Assembly (NCBI GenBank): GCA_964625865.1
Contig: CAZVEV010000140.1
Span: 1-14,988 of the forward strand
Direction: 5' to 3'
DNA length: 14,988 nucleotides
Source: CAZVEV01 sp964625865
Lineage (GTDB): Bacteria > Planctomycetota > Phycisphaerae > SM23-33
A model generated the notes under the pieces. It searched no databases, was not told the DNA's origin, and saw nothing but the letters and a program-made list of their open reading frames with translations. Each line of letters opens with the position of its first letter. The first letter of the stretch is position 1. Shown piece by piece: positions 6,662 to 13,793 of the stretch. Made by a program: the position numbers and the translations under genes.

Positions 6662-6673
6662 GCCATGGACCAC

Positions 6674-8614
6674 CTAGAGGATCAGCTCGATGATCTCCTC
6701 GGCCAGGTGCTCTTCCTTGGCCGCAGGAGCCGGAACTTCGATGCCCAGATCCAGCCCGTAGGTCTGCTGTATCCTCAGAAACACCTCGACCGGAGCAGGT
6801 CGATAGACCCTGCTTCCGTTGGTCTTCTCGGTCCTCAGGCCGTATCTCGCCAGGCGCGAGCTGACCCATCTGGCAGAGCGACCCGAGAACAACATCGGCG
6901 CTTGCTTGCAGGCGGCCTCCAGCATCTCGCCAGCAGTGACCGTCACATTCCGAACGGCAAGGTCGGCCGCTGTCCGAAGCAGGACTTCGTCTTCGCTGAG
7001 ACTGCGGTCAGCGGCTTGAGCCTCTTTCAATCGCCTGGCCATCTGCTCCATGGTGGCTCGAAGGCCCTTGGCACCGTGATCCTCCAACCAACCGGCCAGT
7101 GAGAGGACGGGTTGCCACACGTCCCGTTGACGACCGGTAAGCCAATCGCCGACCGGCTGACTCGCCAAATCGAGGAAGACCGCGCCATGGCTAACGGCCA
7201 TGGAGTAGAGACGGTTTCGAAGGGACACCCACGCCTCAGAATCACTGGCTATGCACCGTTGGACCTGGGGTGCATTACTCGGGGCCCTCGTCATTTCCAC
7301 CGGAATGCACCTGCTCAGCAGCGGCCTGGGGATGTCCCCGATGCAGGCGATGACCTTGGGGCCATAAACCCGGTAACGTCCCGCTACCCGAGTCACCTGC
7401 TCGCCTCTCCGATATCCGGCCAAGAGGATCGACAGCAACTGCCCGGTATTCTGGGCGCCATCATTGAGGTGCTCGGCCTCATCCAAAAGCACGGTCCCGC
7501 AGCGGCTGTTCAGCCAGTGAAACAGCGTCGCCGCCGTGGTGTTGCTCGAAGAAATCGGCCGCCAGGCGACCTGCTTGAACACGTCGAGACTCTGCGACTT
7601 CCCCGTCCCATACGGGCCGGTCAGGTAGAGATAGGGGAATGCCGGAAACGCCTCATATACGTAGCTGAGCATGCTCCAGAGGGCAAACAGCGAGAGCTCC
7701 TCCCGCCGCCGCTCCTCGGGCACGTAGATGTACCGGCCCATCCGCTCGGAGAGATCCATGAACAACTGGACCATATCCGGGGCCTTCGCTCCCTTCATCC
7801 AAGCCTGACGGGATCCTGCCGTCCAGGTTTCTCCGGGAAGGTCGTATTCATTGCTTGGCGGCGTTGATAGCAGCAGCTTCACACCGCCCAGTTCCATGAA
7901 GGGGGCCTGCACCCTGCACTCGCGACAGCCATCGGGATACTGGACGTAGACCATGTGTCTGGCATGAATCCCTTTCTTGCGGTTCATGTACGGGATGGAA
8001 ACGGTAACCATCGACAATTCGGGCAGGATGGCCAACGCAGGCCTTACGAACACGGCGTCCGTGATCTCGCCCGCGGGGCATCGCCCCGGCTTCCTTCCTC
8101 CTCTCGTCGCGGGACTTGACGCAGGGGCGGTCGCCTTGGACCCATCACGGCCCTCGGCGGGCTGCCCTGTCTTCTCGACCCAGATCGTGGACGTCCCACC
8201 GCTGCGCCCGGCTGGAGACGGCCCGACGTCGTCTCCACCAGTCACCTCCTCACCAGGCGGCGTGTCACCCAACGGCCCTTGTGCCGGGCCGCGGGCAGAC
8301 TCATTCCGGATCCCGCTCGCGTCAGGGGATTCATCGGTTGACCCGTCAACCGAACCATCGCCCGATGCATCGAGACGCCTTTTGGCGAGAACTCGCTTAA
8401 CGTGTTCATCATCGCGGCGATTCGCCATTGCCACGGATTCCTGTTCGTTTTCGATGGCATCAAGTTCCGCGTCGCTCGGTTCCTCGATCCAGTCGGTATT
8501 CGACCGATCGCGTATGCGTGCGTCGCGGCGAACGGACTGAACTACTCCAACATCGCTTCCAGCTTCGTCATAGATGTCAATTGATGTGGGGCCAAGCCCC
8601 GATTCAATTTCCAT
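6674..8614 (-). CDS. AAA-type ATPase, DUF3631-like primase/helicase C-terminal module
   Basis: This 646-residue protein has GGAG 10 bases upstream of ATG 8614. Residues 1-180 are acidic to Gly/Ser/Pro-rich and look disordered. Residues 185-300 form an unrecognised domain with CRECRV (230-235). From about 305 it resembles DUF3631-type helicase/ATPase domains of phage and plasmid primases: FALWSMLSYVYEAFPAFPYL, then Walker A GPYGTGKSQ (333-341), Walker B TVLLDEAEHL (374-383), and the characteristic VYGPKVIACIGDIPRPLLSR-CIPVEM (417-441) with likely sensor and arginine residues. A helical tail follows. Family members unwind or remodel DNA in plasmid or phage replication. Usually a primase/polymerase domain precedes the ATPase; none is seen here. 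It lies downstream of the viral-type RNA polymerase and upstream of two small coupled genes. The reading frame stays open upstream to 9442, but no better start is evident. Confidence 0.8.
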   Translation of the reverse strand: MEIESGLGPTSIDIYDEAGSDVGVVQSVRRDARIRDRSNTDWIEEPSDAELDAIENEQESVAMANRRDDEHVKRVLAKRRLDASGDGSVDGSTDESPDASGIRNESARGPAQGPLGDTPPGEEVTGGDDVGPSPAGRSGGTSTIWVEKTGQPAEGRDGSKATAPASSPATRGGRKPGRCPAGEITDAVFVRPALAILPELSMVTVSIPYMNRKKGIHARHMVYVQYPDGCRECRVQAPFMELGGVKLLLSTPPSNEYDLPGETWTAGSRQAWMKGAKAPDMVQLFMDLSERMGRYIYVPEERRREELSLFALWSMLSYVYEAFPAFPYLYLTGPYGTGKSQSLDVFKQVAWRPISSSNTTAATLFHWLNSRCGTVLLDEAEHLNDGAQNTGQLLSILLAGYRRGEQVTRVAGRYRVYGPKVIACIGDIPRPLLSRCIPVEMTRAPSNAPQVQRCIASDSEAWVSLRNRLYSMAVSHGAVFLDLASQPVGDWLTGRQRDVWQPVLSLAGWLEDHGAKGLRATMEQMARRLKEAQAADRSLSEDEVLLRTAADLAVRNVTVTAGEMLEAACKQAPMLFSGRSARWVSSRLARYGLRTEKTNGSRVYRPAPVEVFLRIQQTYGLDLGIEVPAPAAKEEHLAEEIIELIL

Positions 8615-9199
8615 TTTATTTCGTCTCCAGGGTTGGGGTGTTTCTGATATGGGCCCGAGGCCACGCATGACGCTTGGCCCCGGCCGCCCGCTATGATCCA
8701 ACAGTGGGGACATTCTCTGCGGCCTGTCCACGCGTTCGCGGGGGTCCAGCCGCCATCGTTCATCATTTGGGGACAATGGTCGATCCTGTGATACGGTTTC
8801 TCCTTCTTCGCTGCGCGCCGAAGCCGGCGCGCCGACCACATCTGAAGTGGTCAAGGTCACATGGCAGACAATAGCAGCAGATGCCGTTAGATAGCAGAGG
8901 GACGCCGCGAGTATACCGCGGCACGCCTCAGAGCAAGGACTCTGGTCTTCCGCAGACCACCAGGGGCGGTCCTTGCGGAAGAACATCGGCGTGATGTGTT
9001 CGCTCAACGTCCCATTAGGGCGCATCAGGTGGCCAACGGTTGAATACCCCGCCTGAAGCATTCGAAGCCCGTCACCTGCGTCCTTCCCATACGCCCATAC
9101 GATGGCTCGCCTCTCCACATGCCACGAGGCCGGTCGTTGGCGCCGGCAGTGCTGACCACGGATGAGTCGGGGCGCTTTGACGAACGCTCGCAAGAGGCC
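8615..9199. other. 585 bp gap without a supported gene
   Basis: The minus strand stays open in frame with the downstream ATPase, with possible starts such as ATG 9061 (AGGTGA about 11 bases upstream). The translated peptide has no recognised domain and mixed composition. It may be a long leader, an N-terminal extension of the ATPase, or a decayed gene. No tRNA, CRISPR or obvious promoter is seen. Confidence 0.4.
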
Positions 9200-9239
9200 C
9201 CCCGGGGCACGGGCCACTTGGAGTGACCCGTGCCCGGGG
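9200..9239 (-). terminator. GC-rich hairpin after the RNA polymerase gene
   Basis: The arms at 9200-9218 and 9222-9239 pair over 17 bp around a TGG triloop, with one bulged G and one C/A mismatch. It starts 14 bases past the polymerase stop codon on the minus strand. No T tract follows, so it may be a terminator for a phage-type polymerase, a factor-dependent terminator, or a transcript-stabilising hairpin that separates the polymerase from the ATPase operon. Confidence 0.55.
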
Positions 9240-9252
9240 TGCTCGTGCCTAC

Positions 9253-12200
9253 CTAGCAGAAGAAATACTCCGACGAGAGAACCTGCGTGATGTCGAGATC
9301 GCCAGGCTTCGGGGGCGCCGGGAGATCGACACCGTCCGGTGCCTGCGCCTGCCACTGCTCGAACAGGTGCCCCGAGAGGGGCTGCAAGTACATCCCGACA
9401 AACTGCTCGCGCAGGACCCGTCCCATCGTGGTCGCGTCGCATGCATGCGTAGCATAGGAATCGTGGATAGCCCCGAAACTCCCTATTCCCTCCCTAACAC
9501 ACGCGTTGATCGTCAGCGCAAGATGAGCCGCATCAAGGCTTTGCACCAAGCACGGCGTCGCACTCCTGCACTGTTTGGGGACATCGAACTCGTGACTGCT
9601 CTTCTCCCTCCGGAAGTTGATCGAGGGACCGCGACGTCCATCCCTTCCACCGTAAAGCCGGATCCTGTCGGTCACGGTCTCCAAGTAGGCCATCCTGACA
9701 CGCATTCCGGACGGGGTCATCCAGTTCAGCGGCATGCCCGCACGGGCAAGCACGCCCGCGACATCGGAAAGCCACCCCATGAAGTTGGTCGCTGCCGAAA
9801 GGGCGCTATGGCTCCCACGGATCCGTTCGATTGTGGTGACCAGATAGCCCACATGCGCAGAGAGGTTATCGCCGCACGCTTCCAAGATTGACGGATGCCT
9901 CCAGAGATACTGCCCAAGGCCGCTTGTCGTCATGCCATAGGCATAGGCCATGACGGGCTTCTTGACTATGGATCGGCCGACCAGGTGCTCGTCTCGCATC
10001 AACGCGCGGGCATGCACATTTCCGTTGTCGGCGTCCTGCTTCACAGCTCTTTCCAGGTCCGCCGCAATGATCTCGTAGATGTCGCAGGGCCTGCCGTCAG
10101 TGGAACGGATGACTGCCACGACTTCCGCCAACGTGGGATCAAGGGTCAAGGCCGCCAAGTGCTGGAGACCATTACACAGCCCATCCATCCCCACCGGGAG
10201 GTGGGAGACGAACCACTTGCCGTAGCGATGAAGTTGAGCCCATTCGTGACACGCGGCGAGGAACTGCCACGGATCCTCGGCCCCGGTCCAAAAATCAGCA
10301 TGCGAGAGGGGATTGCCAACCAGCTTGTTGATCTGCCGGGCATGGTCAGAGACCCACTTGACCTGATTCTGAACGGTAGAGTGCCCGACTTCGTGGCCGT
10401 AGCACCCGGCGATCTGGCGCATCAACCAGACCTCGCCATCCGGGCCGACCGGCTTTCCCTCCGCGAAGAGCAGCGCGGCTCGCATCGGATCAGGCCCCTG
10501 GGGATGAAGGTCCTGCGGGCGACAGTAGACCCGGCCGCGCGAATCGACAGAGCAAGGGAACCAGATTCGGTGAGACATCTCAACGTCCGCGATGGCACGG
10601 AGCAACGCCCGCGTTATCTTGCGCCGACCGTTTGCCTCGTTGGCGGCAGACAGTGCCTGTGAACGTCTTCCCTGCTCCCGGGGTGACAAGGCCTCCCAGT
10701 CCTTCTTCTTCATGTACGCCGGCACTGGGGCCCTCTCGGCCGGGCCAAGCCGCAGCCGCTCCCTCAGGCCACTCGCCACGGCCCTGCGCTCTACCTTGGC
10801 AATGTACGGATTGATGCGCCACGCCGTAGCCTGCACAGCGTTGACCGCCTCGAGGTGAACGTCTCCAACGGGATTGTCAACGCGAAGTCCGCAGGTATGC
10901 CTCCTGTACGATCGTGATAGGATGAGCGGGATCTCCAACTCGCGATATCCCCCGGAATAGGTTCCGGTGTCCCGCTGCCAACGCCAGTCCCGGGGCGAGC
11001 AGTCCATCGGCCGTAAGTACGGACGCTCCAATTCCAGCTTCTCGTGCGACTGGCTGAGAGTGTCTTGCGCCGGCCGCGTAAGGACGATGTGACGCTCGGT
11101 CCCGGTCTTGCCGCTGTCCCCCAAACGCACGGTAACCAAGGTGCGTTCCGACGTGAAGGGCTCGAAAACATCCGGACAAGCAGAGACGAGCTGACATAGG
11201 AGTGTCCCTCCAGCCCAGGTGCGATGTGCCAACTGATCAGGGCCGCTGTCCATCTTGGGTCTGGTCAGCACCGCGATCGCCTCGGTCAGACGCTGGAGGC
11301 GGTCCATGAACCGTTCTACAGCGCGCGCCCTGGCCCGTTCCCTGCCAGGGGTATCTCCGTCGTATCGCTCCGCTACTCTCTTCTCCCAACACGCTCGCAC
11401 TTCCCCGGCGATATCTCTGCGACACGATCGGCCCTTCTTTGGTTCTCCCTTTGCATGTTTGCGATGGGGGTCGACATCAAGACGATACTCGCAGATGATC
11501 CGCCTCATCACCTCTACGGAGACCTCGCGTATGGGCCTGGAGATTACCTGGTATGGATCGGCCGAAAGACAATCCCCTTCGGCTCTCCCAGCCCTGGGAC
11601 GATATGCAAAAACCGGCCTGGCAACGGCGTACGCCATTCGCTTGGGATCTATCAACAGAACGTAAAGCCAGTGGTTGACCGCCTTCCCGTCCAGGATCCT
11701 CTTGATAGCCGTCTTCTGCAGTTCCTCAACAACAGGCACGTAAGCTTCCAGGATCTCCCTGAGGAGTGTTCTGCCAGGATTGGTCTGGTCTCCTCGACCT
11801 TGCTTTACCGCCTTGCAGGTTGCCTCCCGGTAGCGATCTCTGCCTTGGGCCAGCATGTCGGTCTCACGGTGTCTCTGGCGAACATGACGAGGGAGAGCCT
11901 CATTTGCTCCCTTCTCTTGGGCACATGCAGCGCGGCGCGCCGTCTTCTCCTGGCGTGTGTCTTGGCGTATCCCGCTCTTGCGCCGCGGTGGGCTCGAAGC
12001 TTGCTTCGAGTGTGGAGTAGCGGGGCTTTCGGGGGCGTCTTGGCTGCCTGCATCGCCCCTGGAGCTGTGGTGGTGGACGTCGATGCGGTCCGCATCGCTG
12101 TCGGACGGGGTGTCAACAACCGGGGCAACGGCCGGCTCTTCTTGGACGACCCGCAACTCGACAACGGAGGTCGCAGTACCCCCGGAATCATTCTCCTTCT

Positions 12201-12303
12201 GGCAGACAGCGACATTGGAGTCCGTCTTTGACGAACTTGGATCTAATAGTGAGTTCTCTATAAAGTACATTGTCAATGTCCCATAATGGCGATGCATGCG
12301 CAT
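9253..12303 (-). CDS. T7-like single-subunit DNA-directed RNA polymerase
   Basis: This 1016-residue protein contains all hallmark motifs of the phage/mitochondrial RNA polymerase family. The fingers and template-handling block DSRGRVYCRPQDLHPQG is at 587-603. Motif A is LPVGMDGLCNGLQHLAAL with catalytic Asp707 (T7 Asp537). Motif B is GRSIVKKPVMAYAYGMTTSG, with Arg777, Lys781 and Tyr789 matching T7 Arg627, Lys631 and Tyr639. Motif C is GAIHDSYATHA with Asp948 (T7 Asp812). The protein ends ...SEYFFC, an aromatic foot like T7 FAFA. About 130-150 N-terminal residues rich in Ser, Asp, Pro and Arg are extra compared with the 883-residue T7 enzyme. GAGG (12307-12310) is 3 bases before ATG 12303 and 9 bases before the in-frame ATG 12297, so 12297 may be the true start. 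All catalytic residues are intact, so activity is likely. Confidence 0.96.
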   Translation of the reverse strand: MRMHRHYGTLTMYFIENSLLDPSSSKTDSNVAVCQKENDSGGTATSVVELRVVQEEPAVAPVVDTPSDSDADRIDVHHHSSRGDAGSQDAPESPATPHSKQASSPPRRKSGIRQDTRQEKTARRAACAQEKGANEALPRHVRQRHRETDMLAQGRDRYREATCKAVKQGRGDQTNPGRTLLREILEAYVPVVEELQKTAIKRILDGKAVNHWLYVLLIDPKRMAYAVARPVFAYRPRAGRAEGDCLSADPYQVISRPIREVSVEVMRRIICEYRLDVDPHRKHAKGEPKKGRSCRRDIAGEVRACWEKRVAERYDGDTPGRERARARAVERFMDRLQRLTEAIAVLTRPKMDSGPDQLAHRTWAGGTLLCQLVSACPDVFEPFTSERTLVTVRLGDSGKTGTERHIVLTRPAQDTLSQSHEKLELERPYLRPMDCSPRDWRWQRDTGTYSGGYRELEIPLILSRSYRRHTCGLRVDNPVGDVHLEAVNAVQATAWRINPYIAKVERRAVASGLRERLRLGPAERAPVPAYMKKKDWEALSPREQGRRSQALSAANEANGRRKITRALLRAIADVEMSHRIWFPCSVDSRGRVYCRPQDLHPQGPDPMRAALLFAEGKPVGPDGEVWLMRQIAGCYGHEVGHSTVQNQVKWVSDHARQINKLVGNPLSHADFWTGAEDPWQFLAACHEWAQLHRYGKWFVSHLPVGMDGLCNGLQHLAALTLDPTLAEVVAVIRSTDGRPCDIYEIIAADLERAVKQDADNGNVHARALMRDEHLVGRSIVKKPVMAYAYGMTTSGLGQYLWRHPSILEACGDNLSAHVGYLVTTIERIRGSHSALSAATNFMGWLSDVAGVLARAGMPLNWMTPSGMRVRMAYLETVTDRIRLYGGRDGRRGPSINFRREKSSHEFDVPKQCRSATPCLVQSLDAAHLALTINACVREGIGSFGAIHDSYATHACDATTMGRVLREQFVGMYLQPLSGHLFEQWQAQAPDGVDLPAPPKPGDLDITQVLSSEYFFC

Positions 12304-12331
12304 ACACCTCAGGTACGAATGGATTGTCGCG

Positions 12332-12455
12332 TTGTAGCCTCGGTGGCTACAATAAGCACGACCGTCACACTGTCGTACAAGCCGTGTGACGAACATACTC
12401 TCCCATTCTTCGCATTCTTTGCGGCAGTTGTCGTGGGTCTAGAGCTTAGACTCCA
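12332..12455. promoter_or_regulatory. three hairpins upstream of the RNA polymerase gene
   Basis: Perfect or near-perfect inverted repeats lie within 150 bases of the polymerase start. TTGTAGCC-TCGGT-GGCTACAA is at 12332-12352. CGTCACAC with GTGTGACG is at 12363-12370/12384-12391. GGGTCTA-GAGCT-TAGACTCC is at 12436-12455, with one mismatch. They could be operators, leader-RNA structures or phage-polymerase promoter elements. A TTGTAC box (minus strand, 12376-12381) lies between them, but no convincing -10 is seen. Confidence 0.5.
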
Positions 12456-12545
12456 GAAGACGTAACTGCTCGCCATTACGGACATTAGTAGCTTGTTCTG
12501 GCTAGTTCCGCTTTTCTCCTTCTTGCTATATCCGGCCAGATTAGT

Positions 12546-12565
12546 CTCGGCGGCTGACCGCCGAG
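12546..12565. repeat. perfect 8 bp stem, 4-base loop hairpin
   Basis: CTCGGCGG-CTGA-CCGCCGAG is a perfect inverted repeat. It is followed on the plus strand by GGCCGGTTTGCTC and on the minus strand by ACTAATCTGG, so it lacks a T tract. It lies in the long upstream region of the polymerase gene (12304-12993). Confidence 0.6.
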
Positions 12566-12623
12566 GGCCGGTTTGCTCGGCGGGAGCCAACTCGCTAGGC
12601 GGCAATACGCGTGCTAGAGCCGA

Positions 12624-12965
12624 CTATGCTAGTGTTTTCAAGAGGTTATGGTACTCCTGGTGGCATGATAAGGCGTCCACGTCCTGCACATTCGGCAGCG
12701 CCCGGGTATCCACCGTGACAGGATGGCAGTCCATCAGGCAGGGCACCTGGGAAAGCGGCTCGAGAGACGTACCGCCTTCGCCTATCCGTGCCCTATATGC
12801 GACATCGGGCCGGATCAGCAGACTATGGCCCGGCGTTTCTGGTGGCGAAACACCTAACCACAGAGTGCGGGCGCTCAACGGCGAGAGCCATGGCGAATCA
12901 CAACTCGCCGTGCTCGGGTCATGATCCCGGCGACCATGAGACAGAACAGGAGTGGTCTGGGGCAT
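12624..12965 (-). CDS. doubtful hypothetical protein
   Basis: A 113-residue frame between the truncated WYL gene and the polymerase gene. The C-terminal half has varied composition (PNVQDVDALSCHQEYHNLL) and reasonable third-position GC, but no domain is recognised and no clear ribosome-binding site is seen. It could be a decayed gene. It is listed because this is otherwise the largest gap of the island (12304-12993). Confidence 0.2.
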   Translation of the reverse strand: MPQTTPVLSHGRRDHDPSTASCDSPWLSPLSARTLWLGVSPPETPGHSLLIRPDVAYRARIGEGGTSLEPLSQVPCLMDCHPVTVDTRALPNVQDVDALSCHQEYHNLLKTLA

Positions 12966-12993
12966 CTGACGCCAGCTTGTGGCGAGAGCTCAC

Positions 12994-13320
12994 TCAACCG
13001 CTTCCGTAGAGATCCGCCGCCTCGGACAGCTCGGCTGCGATCTCCCTGGCCAGCTTCTTCGGCTTGAGGACCACCGCACACGGGCCGAACCCGAGCAGCC
13101 AGCGCTTGAACTCGACGGTGCTGCTCAGGGCGAAGTCCACTTCCAGGACATCACCGCGGTCCTTCACGATCGTCTGGCTCTGGTGCCACCGGTGTTCCCG
13201 GACGTTCGTGGCGGCCCAGTCGGTGAAACGGGCCCGGACCCTCTGGACCTTGCCGGGGCCGAACTCGAAGACAAAGGCCCTGTGGCGGTGGAACGGCGAG
13301 ATGACGCTGTAAATCTTCAT
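12994..13320 (-). pseudogene. WYL-domain regulator, C-terminal (WCX) fragment
   Basis: About 108 residues from MKIYSV to a TGA stop match the end of WYL/YafY-type transcription regulators: GPGKVQRVRARFTDWAATNV, then VREHRWHQSQTI, LEVDFALSSTVEFKRWLLGFG, and a helical PKKLAREIAAELSEAADLY tail. These are the WCX-type ligand-sensing strands and helices. The N-terminal winged-helix DNA-binding domain and most of the WYL domain are missing. Upstream the frame runs into repeat copy D (13401-13435), so the gene appears cut near the island boundary. WYL proteins often regulate mobile or defence loci in response to nucleic-acid ligands. A free-standing functional WCX protein cannot be excluded but is less likely. 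Confidence 0.72.
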
Positions 13321-13400
13321 CGAGCGCGGCGTCGAGGAGGACGCATCGGGCAGCGGGCCCGGAACATCCAGGCCGTGCTGCTGAAATCGGTCCCGGTTGC

Positions 13401-13435
13401 CGACCCGACTGACCAACTTCTGACCAACTCGGGCC
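13401..13435. repeat. 35 bp boundary repeat, copy D
   Basis: Only two bases differ from 4636-4670. It contains tandem CTGACCAACT units (GACTGACCAACTTCTGACCA). It starts the second boundary module, and a hairpin and a tRNA 3' half follow within 120 bases, as in module 1. Confidence 0.8.
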
Positions 13436-13481
13436 CCAAACGGAACTTCCCAGGAAGAAAGGCCCAAAACAAGAAAGGCAA

Positions 13482-13504
13482 AAGCCCTTGAATAGAAAGG
13501 GCTT
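13482..13504. terminator. terminator-like hairpin in boundary module 2
   Basis: AAGCCCTT at 13482-13489 pairs with AAGGGCTT at 13497-13504 around a 7-base loop. A-rich sequence on the left gives a T run on the minus strand (TTTTGCC). It occupies the same relative place as the 4702-4738 hairpin but has an unrelated stem sequence. Confidence 0.5.
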
Positions 13505-13511
13505 AAGAAAT

Positions 13512-13552
13512 CACGCGCGGCAGGATTCGAACCTGCAACCTCCGGTTCCGTA
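13512..13552 (-). tRNA. partial tRNA 3' half, Arg-like
   Basis: On the minus strand there is a T arm GCAGG-TTCGAAT-CCTGC, a seven-base acceptor strand CGCGCGT with discriminator G, and the 3' side of an anticodon arm CGGAACCGG. The loop reads CTACGGA (formal anticodon ACG, Arg), but its 5' stem does not pair, so the original anticodon could have been CCG. No D arm or 5' acceptor strand is present. This is a tRNA-Arg-like 3' half beginning in the anticodon loop, best read as an attachment-site remnant. Confidence 0.68.
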
Positions 13553-13612
13553 GGTCACAGGTGCCACTGTAAATGACACAAAGATAAGGGTTTATGAGGC
13601 CATTTTGGCGAG

Positions 13613-13675
13613 AAATAGAGACTTGTGAGTGAATGGCAGGCCACAGAGACATCACTGACAACCCATCATCACGTG
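13613..13675. repeat. diverged copy of repeat C; right island boundary
   Basis: The order AATAGAGACTTGTGAGTGAA, ATCACTGACAACCCATCATC, ACGTGA parallels 4986-5051 with scattered changes. Similarity stops at the position where the 42 bp host repeat begins (13676), so this appears to be the exact right edge of the island. Confidence 0.65.
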
Positions 13676-13717
13676 AACTGATAGGAAATTTGATTCCGCG
13701 TGACGGTGCGTCGGTGG
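13676..13717. repeat. 42 bp direct repeat, left copy
   Basis: This is 41/42 identical to 14862-14903, starting AACTGATAGGAAATTTGATT. The two copies bracket the LamG/PEP-CTERM gene. After both copies a shared GGGGGTGAGGGGTTT follows, but here about 27 extra bases intervene. Confidence 0.85.
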
Positions 13718-13745
13718 CCCCTTCGACAGGGCTCAGGACAAGCCG
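13718..13745. repeat. small REP-like insertion inside the left repeat unit
   Basis: CCCCTTCGACAGGGCTCAGG plus ACAAGCC is absent from the right-hand copy of the repeat unit. It resembles the CCTTCGACAGGCTCAGG-type dispersed intergenic palindromes common in environmental genomes. The assignment rests on resemblance, not on a search. Confidence 0.4.
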
Positions 13746-13793
13746 GGGGTGAGGGGTTTATTTGTTTCAAAATACGGTCCTTAAATGGAACTC

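Noticed and set aside
8615..9442. N-terminal extension of the ATPase to a 922-residue protein
   Set aside because: The extension overlaps the end of the RNA polymerase gene in another frame and crosses the strong hairpin. ATG 8614 has a good ribosome-binding site. It is kept only as an open possibility for 8615-9199.
11224..12231. 335-residue plus-strand open frame
   Set aside because: It is antisense to the N-terminal part of the RNA polymerase, whose frame is continuous and conserved in motifs.
12241..12270. T7-type promoter around the TATAGAG sequence on the minus strand
   Set aside because: Only a few bases match, it lies inside the polymerase frame, and no second copy is seen elsewhere in the island.
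9253..12303. Group II intron/retron reverse transcriptase or DNA polymerase A
   Set aside because: Motif A DGLCNGLQH, motif B KKPVMAYAYG and motif C HDSYATHA are those of single-subunit RNA polymerases. Reverse-transcriptase YxDD and the DNA-polymerase O-helix and exonuclease motifs are absent.
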